From Spirogloea muscicola (Eukaryota; Streptophyta; Zygnematophyceae; Spirogloeales; Spirogloeaceae): 32,130 nucleotides of DNA. Made by a program: the position numbers and the translations under genes. The DNA lies in contig WELB01000280.1 in NCBI GenBank assembly GCA_009602725.1, forward strand, positions 69,593-101,722, given 5' to 3'. Under the pieces are notes generated by a model. It was not told the origin of the DNA and searched no databases. It saw only the letters and a program-made list of their open reading frames with translations. Below, piece by piece: positions 19,392 through 29,190 of the stretch. Numbering within the stretch: the first letter of the stretch is position 1; each line of letters begins with the position of its first letter.

Positions 19392-19769
19392 CTGCTTAGC
19401 AGAGGTTACTGAGTGATTCGTAGCTGCTTTGTTTCTGTTTCTTAGCGCTTCCCCTGGCCCCATTCTCGTACTCTGTTCATTCTTTTTCGGGCTGGTTATT
19501 CCAGCCCCTATTCTCAATGGGCGAGCACTTTCTTCTGTTAAAAGCTCCTGGAGCTTGTCCTTCCCCCGGAAACGACAGATCCCAAGCTTTCTCTTATTCT
19601 TGCTGTCTGGCCAACCCCCCGGAGTCTCCTCCTTTTCAGCCTGCAGCCTGCTCCGCCCAGAAGAAAAAGCTCGCCCATAGAAGAGAGGGGCTGGCAGAAG
19701 CCAGCCAAAAAAGAATGGACAAAATCCAAAGAGCTACAGGAGAATCACTCAGTAACCTCTGCTAAGCAG
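19392..19769. mobile_element. MITE-like element, 378 bp, 28-bp perfect TIRs
   Basis: The left end starts ctgcttagcagaggttactg. The right end is its exact reverse complement (ending cagtaacctctgctaagcag), and identity continues through gagtgattc, giving 28 bp perfect. Further inside each arm come, in mirror order, a ttcattcttttt-type box, a hairpin (GGGCTGG/CCAGCCC at 19489-19507; GGCTGGC/GCCAGCC at 19689-19706), a (c)tc(a/t)atgggcgagc box, and cttcttctg. The outermost 13 bases are nearly palindromic, so terminal repeat and target duplication cannot be told apart by eye. No transposase is encoded. This is the cleanest member of the family. Confidence 0.8.
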
Positions 19770-20189
19770 CCGCAGGTCGGAGAGGCCCCTCCACCACTGC
19801 GTCTTGTCCCCTGCGCTCGGCAGAACCTTGGGACGGAGCCCTTGCCGCCAGAATTTCCGCCGCAATGTGTAGCTGCTGCACTGGTCACGCAGCCACCATG
19901 CGGTCCTGTCTCAGGGCACCACCTCGTGCAGAATCACAGTATTTGCAGCATTGCCGCCTTTCCTCATTCACCAGCCATCCCTCCCTTCGTACACTTACTC
20001 ACGCAGGTAGGTACTCCCAGATGATGCACCCCAAATTGGTCTACCTCGAAAAGGAACAAGGGAGCCCCGTCTTGGCGGAGGTCAGCCGCTGCTCATAAAC
20101 CTCGCTGCCTGAACCGCTGCTCACTGCTTCCCCTCCATACCTGACAATAGGCTGTGCGAGATGGGGACCGTGTCCAGTCCTTCCTTCCA

Positions 20190-20790
20190 GCACTTTCGGG
20201 CCCCTTGGGACCTTGTCCATTATTTTATTGGGCTGGTTTGTCACACCATCGCCCTTTTCAATGAAAATTTTCATGCATTTTTCTTTCTTTGATCTGGTCT
20301 TTCTCAGCCCTCACCCTCGTTGCAACCCGGACTTACTAAGTCTGGTCCTTTGTTGATTCTTTCTTAGGCTGGCTTTCCAGCCCCCATTCTCAATGGGCGA
20401 GCACTTACTAAGCTCCCTTCGCTGTAGCCACTTGCATAGCTTTGTTGTTTCAGCACCTTTCGGCCCTTTGGACCTAGTCCAAATATCCTAGGCTGGCTTT
20501 CACACTCTCGACCCCTTCGAAAGAAACTACTCCCTGAGACTTTTGCAAGTGGGGCGTTCAACAAATTAAGTCTGCAATCTCTTGCATAGCTGTTTGGTCT
20601 TTGCGCCTTATCGGCCCTTTGCACCGTGTCCATCCCATTTCATTCCATTCAAAAGCCAGCTTTTCTCTGAGCTGGCTTTTCACAGCCCCCGCTCCCTTTG
20701 GAAGGATTGCCGAAGTGTGTATACTACATGGTCTTGCTTGCTTGATGTCTTTCGGCGCTTTTTGGAAGAGCTCACTTCTAGTCACGCATA
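20190..20790 (+). repeat. Cluster of dispersed-family half elements
   Basis: Three or four same-strand copies follow each other. 20185-20262 has tttcgggccccttgg, ccttgtccatta and gggctggtttgtcac. 20347-20412 has the GGCTGG/CCAGCC hairpin at 20367-20382 and caatgggcgagcac. 20426-20515 has tttcggccctttggacctag and taggctggctttcacac. 20580-20705 has tatcggccctttgcaccgtg and the hairpin below. The first two boxes precede the hairpin in each. The repeated ttgcatagct at 20431 and 20581 marks one duplicated junction. No gene is seen. Confidence 0.65.
20651..20680. repeat. Perfect 10-bp hairpin AAAAGCCAGC/GCTGGCTTTT
   Basis: Arms 20651-20660 and 20671-20680 with loop ttttctctga. It is the dispersed-family hairpin, here with an extra inverted partner arm just upstream. 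Confidence 0.8.
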
Positions 20791-20943
20791 GGCTGGTCAA
20801 ATTGACCAGACCGCGAATGGGGCCCAGCCTCGAGGCTGTGGCCGGGCCGGCTTGCGGCTGCCCGGAGAAGGCGCCGCCGCCGCCGCGGGCCACCACCTGC
20901 CGCGCCGCCTGGCGCTGTGCGCCCGACGGGGGCGACTGGGAAC

Positions 20944-21060
20944 GAGGGCTGTGAACAGCCAGCCCGAAAAGAGAGAGGTGCGCGGGGCGCATGAAAAGGA
21001 AGTGACAAGATCCGGAGGGGCCGGAAACCACTCAGCTACTCGACCTGTTCATGCCTTCGT
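20944..21060 (-). repeat. Reverse copy of the dispersed family
   Basis: gagggctgtgaacagccagcc at 20944-20964 equals 9027-9047. It is followed by gaaaag and, reading in reverse, the ccggcccctccgg and gttactga-like boxes of the family (about 21000-21045). The interior has an insertion with gcgcggggcgcatga, the landmark of the second dispersed repeat. Confidence 0.6.
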
Positions 21061-21414
21061 GGGCTGGCTTTTCCGTCGGGCTGGCCTCTCACAGCCATGC
21101 CGTAGAATGGAGGAGCTGCTTCTTCTTCCATTCGAGTATTACGAATGATGGTCGCTTAGTAACCACTACTAGCTAGCAGCTGCAATTGAAAATTCCTAGC
21201 AGCCCGACAGGAAAAGACCTTCACATTTACGGCAATGGATGTGAGAGGCCAGCCCAAAGAAACGTATTAGGTCAGAAAGGGCCGGATGGCGCAAAAAGCA
21301 GGATATTAGTCTCCAAGACGTCAGCAAGTGGGCGCTCGATAACCTCTAGTCAGCAAATGCAGATTAGAATAATTGGAGTAGCCGGTAAGCATTCCCCCTG
21401 CCTATCACCTTCAG

Positions 21415-21575
21415 ACTTTCTTCATTCTCTTTTGGGCTGGCCTCTCCCAGCCACCGCCCTCTCCTGGAAGCGTCCTTTCCTTCTATCTGATTGCCAGAGG
21501 AAGAAGAAGGGCTCGCCCATTGAGAATATGGGCTGGAACAGCCAGCCCAAAAAAGAATGAACAGAGTACAACGGC
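21415..21575. mobile_element. Short mirror-image member of the MITE-like family
   Basis: The left arm cttcattctcttttgggctggcctctcccagcc (about 21419-21451) is mirrored by the right arm ending ggctggaacagccagcccaaaaaagaatgaacagag (about 21531-21566). The right-arm hairpin is GGGCTGG/CCAGCCC at 21530-21548, and gctcgcccattgagaat lies at 21511-21527. The interior is under 80 bp, so the whole unit can fold into one long stem. Confidence 0.6.
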
Positions 21576-21750
21576 CTCGCTGGCTTTGGGAGAGCTTCTG
21601 GAAATCACAGCCCTGCCCTTCTTGGATAGAGCTGTTCGACAGCCCATTAGCTGGAGTGGACGAGCGGCTGCTTCCTCGCATCTCGTCCATGGCTGGCCTC
21701 TGGCGCTTCCAGGACAGGGCGGTGGCTGTGCAGGTCTTCTCCTTCACTCA

Positions 21751-21773
21751 AGAGAGAGAGAGAGAGAGAGAGA
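21751..21773. repeat. (GA)n microsatellite
   Basis: About eleven GA units leading directly into the gaaggcgcgcgg box of the second dispersed repeat. A shorter (GA) run precedes the 22036 copy too. Confidence 0.9.
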
Positions 21774-21836
21774 AGGCGCGCGGTGCGCATGAAATTAAAG
21801 CGAGGCCAATTCAAGCCATTACATTGTTCAGGCAGA
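21763..21836 (+). repeat. Second dispersed repeat, copy 1
   Basis: Order of landmarks: (ga)n, gaaggcgcgcggtgcgcatgaa, aaagcgaggccaattcaagcc, attacattgttcaggcag. It matches 22036-22106 (same strand) and, in reverse, 10253-10310 and more weakly 22422-22478. Not coding. Confidence 0.85.
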
Positions 21837-22035
21837 AAATGCAGAAAGTGCAAAGAATGCAGCGCAAAGAATGTGGCTACATGAAAAGACGCCCTATACT
21901 AGGAGGGCCGGAGGTGCCACAGAGCGGGGGGAGCCGTGCTGACGGGGGCCATGTCGACTCGACCGGTACCGCTTGTGGAGCTGCTAGAGGAGGTTGAGGA
22001 AGCAGCAATGGCAGGAGGGAGGGCGGGTGGGGGAA

Positions 22036-22106
22036 AGAGAGAGAAGGCGCGCGGGGCGCATGAATTGAAAGGGAGGCCAATTCAAGCCAATACATTGTTC
22101 AGGCAG
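22036..22106 (+). repeat. Second dispersed repeat, copy 2
   Basis: gagagagaaggcgcgcgggg, cgcatgaattgaaagggagg, ccaattcaagccaatacatt, gttcaggcag; nearly identical to copy 1 about 270 bp upstream. Confidence 0.88.
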
Positions 22107-23158
22107 AGTCGAGTGCAGACTAAACAATGCTACATAATACGGAGACCTAATCTAAGGCACCTAAGATGACATTAGTACCCACGGGCGAGCACAAACAAAT
22201 CTGACAAGCTAACTTGGGGAGCTGGAGCGCCGCCACTCAAGAGGAGAAGGCGCGGCCGTCGGCCGGGCGGGGGGCCGCCCTGGCGACAGCGGCGCGGGCG
22301 GGGCGAGCTCCCACCCGTGGGTACGAACGTCACTGCATACCACAAACACGTTAGCACAGGGCTTCGCTTACTGTAGCAACACTTCTGAACTAGCTCCTGC
22401 CTGAATGGTGTGTCGGCGTTGCATTGGCCACCCTCTCATCTCCCGTTTCATGCGCACCGCGCGCCTTCTCTCCTCTCAGTCGCCCAGTCTTTCTTTCCAA
22501 TCGGGAGAGCCATTTCCTTTTCATTTCACAGCCCTCGCCCTTCTCCGATTGGCCTGGTGCGAGAAACGGCCAGCCCCACAGAAGGGATGGAATCAAGGTC
22601 CAGGATGGAAAGTGCCAGCGGGAAATGAGGGCCAGTGGGCCCGGAGGCCGCCACCCGAGCACGGATCCCAGAGCTAGCGCCGAGCGGTCTGCGCTGGCCG
22701 CCTGTGGGGCCCGCCTGCAAGCTCCCCCCCGGCGCCGGCGATGGCGGCGCGCGGGGCCCGCCGCACGGCCACCCCGTCCTCGCGCGGCCACCCGAGCCAG
22801 GCGATCCCACCTGGCGCCGTACTTCCCCCACCACTAAACTGGTCACGCCCGCGCCCCCCAGAACCAGCATTCACTCCTCGCCACCACAGCATCGTCTCCT
22901 TCTCCTTCCTGCTGCCCGCCGTCTTCCCTGCAGGCCCCTCTCGGAGGCCCAGCCCCACTCTCCTGCCGTCCCTTGCCTGCGTACCCGAGACGTGAGCCAG
23001 CCCGCAGGCGCTTCCCTTGGCGTTCTAGAGAGCGCAGCCGCTGCCTTAGCACGCATGCGTAGCGCTGGTCGGACCCCCGAGCTCCCCAGGGCCCCGCAGC
23101 AAGCTCGACTCGGCGGAAGACGCACCTACCACGGCCCGCGGCAGGCAGGCCTCGGGCG
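22107..23158. other. Repeat remains and upstream region of the long protease gene
   Basis: 22107-22640 holds repeat remnants and a GC-rich block (22240-22320). 22640-23158 is GC-rich and probably the promoter and leader of the gene starting at 23159. I see no TATA box near the start, so the promoter may be of the GC-rich, TATA-less kind. A 186-codon plus-strand frame here overlaps the protease start in another frame and is judged a shadow. Confidence 0.45.
22422..22478 (-). repeat. Second dispersed repeat, copy 4 (reverse, diverged)
   Basis: cattggccaccctctcatct, cccgtttcatgcgcaccgcg, cgccttctctcctctcag keeps the same landmarks with more changes. A hairpin-family trace (tttcacagccctcgccc ... 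ggccagcccc) follows at 22525-22580. Confidence 0.6.
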
Positions 23159-26100
23159 ATGGCGAGGCTTCTGTTCATCCCGTTCGCTATCCTGACGGCA
23201 GCTGTACTCCTGCAAGCGGTCATTGCTGAGAGCGGCCCCCGGCGCAAGCTCCTGGACGTGAACAACAACAGCTCCACCGTCTACCGCCTTGGCCTCTCTC
23301 TCAACGATATTGTGACCACCTCAGCCGCCTACAATTCCTCCTTCTACCGCTACGAGAGCGTCGCGTACCCGCCAGCGTGGGACTGGCGCACCGCCACCAA
23401 AGCGCCATTCCCATTTATGAAGGCCCTGACGGCAGTGAAGGACCAAGGCCAGTGCGAGTCGTGCTGGGCTATAACCTCCGCTGACGTCGTCGCCTCCATG
23501 TGGGCTCTGACCATGGGAACGACCACAGACCTGTCCGCGCAGCAGCTCTGCGACTGCGAGAACGGCAACTGCTGCAGTGGCGGGTGGCCATCCTTTGCGC
23601 TCGACTACATAGCATCTGTTGGTGGCCTTCTGAGCAACGCCTCGTACCCGTACACTGCAAGCAACGCCCAATGTAAAGCAACCAGCAGCAAGTTCAGTGC
23701 CTCTATCACCGTGTGGGAGCTCACTCCAGCCATGGACGTTGTTGCACTCATGCAGGCCGTCTACATGCAGGTACCACTCAGTTGTCAGCTTCATAAACGT
23801 CTCTTCCATTGGTTGCATTGTTGGCATCTAGTAGCTTCCGCAGCAAAGCTTGGATGCTGCATACCATGATGGACAAGGAATAACATTCTTTGCTGTATTG
23901 GGATGCTGCAATACCAGGCTCTTGCAAATGTGTCACTGAACGTACACACACGATGTGTTGACTCATATCGAACGGTCTCCCGCTTGCATGATAAGTGCAG
24001 CCGGTGCTGGCGTACATCAGTGCTGATGCGCTCGACTTTCAAAGCTACAAGGGAGGCATCTACAATGGAAATTGCACATCTGACGTTCTGAACCATGCTA
24101 TACTGGTCGTGGGTTATGCCATCAATGTCAGCCAGCCTTACTGGATCGTCAAGAACACCTGGGGCACACTGTGGGGTGAGGGCGGCTACATGCGGATCGT
24201 CATGACTGACGGGGCAGGAAAGTGTGGAATCAGCCTTATGCCAGCAATGTACCCACTGTATATCAATCCCTCCAACCCCTGTGGCGGAAGTATCAATCCC
24301 TGTGGTGGCGGAGTTTGCCAGCCCCTCATGGGTGGGGCGTACACCTGCAGTTGTCCTGCAGGCTACTCGTTGAATACCAATGTGCCCAGCATGCCGCTCT
24401 GTATTGACAGCAACCCCTGCAACAACAATCCAAACCCCTGTGGCGAGGGCCTGTGTACCAGTCAACTGGATGGCTCGTACAGCTGCACATGCCCCTCATA
24501 CATGGTAGTCGGTTCCCGTGCTGATGGAGGCCCGACATGCGTAGTTGGCATGGGCATTGGTGGCGTGCACACTTACCAAGTCCTCTTGGGAGATACCTGT
24601 GCAACAATTTCGTCGGCCGTGGGTTTGACCACTGCACAGTTGACCAGCCTCAACTCCCAGTTGGATTGCACAACTCAGCTGCAGCCTGGTGAGCCAACTC
24701 GACCACAAGCACGCTTTAAACATAGGAGACCGTGCTCCCCAACTTTCCTTGATCTGTTTGTAGGCCTGCCTTTTGCTTTTGCCTTACTCTAGAGTACCTA
24801 GTACAGATTAGTAAGCCCTTTTGCCCTTCTATCACAGGACATCAACCACCCATTGCAATAGATATAAATGTGGGCCCAAGCTTATCAAGTGCACATATTC
24901 CACACTGTGCAGGCCTAATCTTAGCAATCTCCGGTGACAACATCAATTCCGGATGCCAAGCATTCTATTCAGCCACAACACAGGATACCTGCAACAGCTT
25001 CGCCTCAAAAGCGACTATCTCCTTCAGTCAGAGCAGCAACATGACAACTTCAAGCGTGACAATTGGAACTCGTACCTTCAGTGCCACCCAGTACTTCAAT
25101 CCTCAACTATCAAAGTTCTCTTTGACCAGGCTGAGCAACTCCTGGGCGACATCCTCTAGCACAGCTGTCATGACGTCCATGAGCACAAGCACTATCGAAT
25201 CCTCCTCTGTGGCGGCTGACTCCTCCATGACAGCTTCCGCTACATCCTCCACGACTGCTTCCGCTGCAATCACAGTCAGCCAAATTGCCACATGGACCTC
25301 GCTGGGTCTTGCAGCCATTAATCCCCGGGTCAATTGCAGCCAGCTATTAGTGGGCCAGAAGATCTGCCTACAAAAGAATACGTTGACAAGCGCAACACCT
25401 ATCACATGCGGGAAAGTTGTGCAGGTCAGCCTTCTCTGAATGCATTGTCCAATGTCTAGAAGGTTCGTTGAGCCCGTTCTGTGCTATTTCCAGCAAGACA
25501 GTGCACTCTCTATTCCTCATAAGGCACAAATGCTCCAACTAGGAAGACCTTACCCTCCTGATGCTAAAAGGTTCTTCACATGTTGTCATCTTTGACAGGT
25601 GTTGCCGGGTCTGAGCACTTGTGCTGCCATTCAAAGCTTCTACAAGCTCGACACCATCACCTTTGCTGCGCTGAATCCTGCTGTGGACTGCAGTCTGCCT
25701 CTTACGAGTAACATGGGCATATGCATCGCGAGCGCGAACCAAATAGCACAAGCAGTGAACTGCTCCATGACCTACCGCGTTCAAGTACGGCTTTGAAGAC
25801 TGTGACGTAAAACCCTTGATCTTGCATGTGTGACTCTATGACTTCATTATGCCTTTTTTATGACGCCCTGCAACTACAATCCAAGCCAAATAGTCCGTAT
25901 GTGCTGGCCATTCAGTTCCTTGCTTTCACTTTCTGTATGCAGCTTGGAGATACTTGCCCGCAGGTCTACATGGCTTACAATCTCACACAGACACAATTCA
26001 TGCAACTCAATCCCGGACTTCGGTGCAACTGGCCACATTTCCAGATTGGCATGTCTGTCTGTGTAGCGGCTCCAAACAACCCCAACTATGCTATTTCTAT

Positions 26101-26790
26101 GCCATACGTGGTCAAGGCTGGAGACACGCTGAACTCCATTGCTCAGACATTCGCTCAACAATGTGGACCTATTGCTTCGCCCGCATATATTTGCAGCCAG
26201 AATGGCCTTGCGAACTGTAATGCGCCTCTCCAAATTGGCACACTTTTCCAGGTCAGAACGAGGCCCCACATATCCTCGCTGTATCACTCCTGCACACTAC
26301 ATGCTTCTTTCCGAGCTCCCCAAGATGCATGCTGTGCCTTAGGGGAGGCTGACGGGCAGCACAAGTACCTGCTTCTGATCCATTTAACTTGCATTGACAT
26401 GGCACACAGGTACCATGCAGTTGGCCTATAGGCAGATATTGCGGCTGTACTCCAAGCACCCCAGTATGCGGATTTGATGGCAAGATCTACACGTCCCTGT
26501 GTGACGCTATTTGCAACTATGCCACGCCAACGTATGCTCCAACCAATGGAATGTGCAATGCGTGCGCAACTGGCTGCAATGGGAATTGCTTTGGGTCGCC
26601 TGATGTGACTGCACCGGCCTACTGTCAATCCTCGAGCTACTGGAATCCCTGTCCATTTCCTCCCTTTCCCCCCGTTACAAGCTCCTGCACGGACTATCTC
26701 ATGGAGTGCCAGAAGTGCTGCTGGGGCCTTGGCTATGGATCTTTGGCCTTCAATCAGTGCTTCGCTGCATGCCGGCAATATAAGTGTTAG
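23159..26790 (+). CDS. Secreted papain-like protease with EGF, LysM and Kazal-like modules
   Basis: Exons 23159-23770, 24001-24688, 24913-25424, 25599-25784, 25943-26251 and 26410-26790 splice in frame at GT-AG sites to 895 residues. Residues 1-24 are a signal peptide. The propeptide is reduced to about 45 residues (a YRLGLSLND remnant) instead of a full I29 inhibitor domain. The C1A domain has Gln96, Cys102 (GQCESCWAI), CCSGGW, His236 (NHAILVVGYA) and Asn256 (KNTWG), so it should be active. Two EGF-like units span about 297-384. LysM-like units start near 394, 440 (split by a Ser/Thr-rich insert at 470-560), 603, 663 and 722, with L-N-P and G-x-x-(I/V)-C hallmarks. The C-terminus (about 778-895) has a Kazal-like motif (TPVCGFDGKIYTSLCDAICN) and a Cys-rich tail with CPFPPFPPVTSSC. 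Likely extracellular and glycan-bound; the substrate is unknown. LysM unit counts are by eye. Confidence 0.87.
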
Positions 26791-27619
26791 CAGGAACTTG
26801 AGCGGACTACAATCTGCCTTTCGCTTCATAATCTCCATTCCTTGACTTTCATAACAGCCCTTCTTGACTTTCTCTCTCAATACTTTGGCTAGAGGCCTCT
26901 TGGCCATTCAAACTCTAGTTGAGTACTCAACTTCGTATCCACCTAGCCTCATCATGACAACCATTCGAAATTACCACTCCGGGTCCGCACAATAATGTGA
27001 CATCATACAATTCTTCTACATGAATGACACATGTCAATGCAGTCATAAACTGCCATTCTTTTATTCATCAAACAACATTCTTTTATTCATGTATGTTACT
27101 TGTATTCCAAGAACTTTTGTCAGCTTCTACTTAAGCCACAAGAAGAGCATTGCCCATAGAGATGAATGCCTGTGGATGACTCCATCGTTTGCCAACAGGA
27201 ATGATCATTGATTGGCAGCTCGTATAATAGCATGCAGCTGCAGGTGATGGCTTCATCCATAGTAGTAGTGTGATACTCACACGGGCTACTTGAGACGACC
27301 TACACTCAGGAAGCTTGCGGCTCAGGTATGCGTGGACAAAGCCAAGGGGTGCATTGGTTGCTACAACGGACTGAGCTTTACCTTTTTAGCCCATGAGTAG
27401 GTGGATGGCTGACTTCGCAGAATCTCGACAGCTGCTTCTTGCCTTGATCTGAGCCCGGATCCTGTAATTGCGAATGGGTTCTTTTGCATTATGCGCAAGC
27501 AAGCCCACACGCACATGGTTGTTGGGCTTTTGCATCTCATAGAGCAGCAACTCATCCAGCATCACCACACTCCTCTACACAACAGGTTGTTGGCAGTACT
27601 GGCTTCTGGCAACTACAAG

Positions 27620-27910
27620 CATGCCGCTGCGTCTGAAGGTTTTTTCCCGTCAATTCAGGGCAGCATAAGGCTGAGCGAGAAAGAGGGAGGCTTCTAATGC
27701 AAGGTGCTGAAAGAATGGCTCATACTGCCTTAATAGTGGACTGTTTGTTGCGGCCCTGCCATCCTCTCTGTTTGTATGCAGCTGCCTCTGAAGGTTTCAA
27801 CCCGTCCATTCGAGCAAGCATGAATTGAGCAAGAGACTTCAAGCGCAAGGTGCTGAAACAATAGCTTTCAGAGCTGTTACAACGGACTCTTGAGTGCGGC
27901 CCTGCCATTG
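27620..27910 (+). repeat. Two diverged tandem copies of a ~146-155-bp unit
   Basis: Shared landmarks in order: gct(g)c-tctgaaggtt, cccgtc(a/c)attc, gcaaggtgctgaaa.aat.gct, and gcggccctgccat. They occur at 27632/27787, 27648/27803, 27699/27845 and 27750/27896. The spacing changes from 155 to 146, so indels have accumulated. Non-coding as far as can be seen. Confidence 0.7.
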
Positions 27911-28073
27911 TCTCCTTGGGGTGGTCATACACTTACATTGCAATCTCAAAAAATACACAGGCTGACGAGGCCAGCCAAAGACAACTTACAAGTATGGCGC
28001 AGGGTCTCCGGCCAGCTCCAGCTCCATCTTGCGTGCGACTGGGGTTGCTGTCTGCCGCCTGACGAAGTAGTTA

Positions 28074-28083
28074 TATATAAAAG
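28074..28083 (+). promoter_or_regulatory. Strong TATA box without an assigned gene
   Basis: TATATAAAAG in a GC-richer context (gacgaagtagttatatataaaagc). It would start plus-strand transcription near 28105-28115, but no convincing plus-strand coding region follows before 29190. Confidence 0.35.
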
Positions 28084-28457
28084 CACTACGCTCTCCGGTC
28101 TATTCTTTTCATAGACCGTCTTGTACCGATTAAACCACCATTGGAACATAAATGCTGTGGCGAAGATGCAATTTTTGATGCTTGGAAATGCTAAGCGACG
28201 TAGCCAAAGGCGGGCAAAGCTTGTAGCGGTCCTCTTCCCGCTAAGAAAGTGCGTGGCGGAACTGAAAAGTGCGAGGCACAACTGAAAACGCAAAAGCGCT
28301 CACGCCAAAACCCCAGCCGCAAAGTGACGAATCAAGGTTGCACAAGTATCACATCAAGGAAGAGAACACTCTATGATTCGCCGGCCTGCCGAGGTGTCTA
28401 TAGCCTCTCATGCAACCTCATGTGCCTATATATGGTGTTGAATCATCCCATAGTGTA

Positions 28458-28661
28458 TTATTCACGCACAGGTGCTGCGAAAGGGCCCTCAATGACAAGG
28501 ACAAGCCCAAGTTGCTTCAGCAGCTGAGCGACTATATCCCGAGCAACAAGTCCATGTGAATAGCCGGTGGACGTGTCACCACTGGGAGCTTTGGCAAACA
28601 TTCGACCACCCTGCCAAGTGAAGTAGAAGCCTAGGATGCTCTGATTTTCGAGAGCACTGCA
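28458..28661 (-). CDS. Possible last exon of an unrecognised minus-strand gene
   Basis: After a plausible acceptor (ttttgtctatgtcag) the minus strand reads CSALENQSILGFYFTWQGGR, then MFAKAPSGDTSTGYSHGLVA, then DIVAQLLKQLGLVLVIEG, ending at TAA (28458). The composition is that of a folded protein, unlike nearby shadow frames. No matching upstream exon or start is found, and I do not recognise the family. The frame is open further upstream to 28853, but that part looks non-coding. It lies between the two convergent protease genes and does not resemble them. Confidence 0.3.
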   Translation of the reverse strand, partial: CSALENQSILGFYFTWQGGRMFAKAPSGDTSTGYSHGLVARDIVAQLLKQLGLVLVIEGPFAAPVRE

Positions 28662-29190
28662 CTGACATAGACAAAAGGATGCTATAAGAGGCGAAAGGGA
28701 CGAGGGAAACATTGAAGTCAGGACGCTCTTCTTGCTGGTCTCAGCAGCTGCAGCAACCTGTGCATCTACTAGAGAGACATCGCATAGCGAGTAATTAAGT
28801 AGTCTTGATTCGCACAGGAAAGTTACACAAGATGATCTACTCTTCCTTGACAAAGGAGGTGATCTTTCTTGACAAAAGCAGCGGGCTGATTGGTGCTATT
28901 AAGCTGATGCAGCGCTTCCACTGACTATCTGTCCATTGTTACATCAGGTGACATATTGATTTCTTCAGGTGAAGCTCCTCCGAGCTCCTGAAGAGATCAA
29001 TTCTGGCACGCTGACCCTCTTCTGATACCTTTCTTGATACCCAGTATGACCTAGCTATCTTTCAACTCTCGAGTATCTACATTCTCAATTCGCTAGGAGT
29101 GACTTATTACGTCACAGGGTAGCGCAACTTTAGTTGCTTGGCTGTTGATAGCTTCTTTGGAACCTCAAGATGTACTCTTTGGGAAGGAGT

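Larger units (their letters stand above)
26791..28457. other. Intergenic space after the long protease gene
   Basis: 3' flank of the long protease gene. I recognise no gene. It holds the tandem duplication at about 27620-27910 and a TATA box at 28074. The minus-strand frame at 27946-28293 shows no domain. Confidence 0.4.

Noticed and set aside
22635-23195. 186-codon plus-strand frame overlapping the long protease start
   Set aside because: It is Pro/Arg/Ala-rich low complexity in GC-rich promoter DNA and reads the protease start in the wrong frame.
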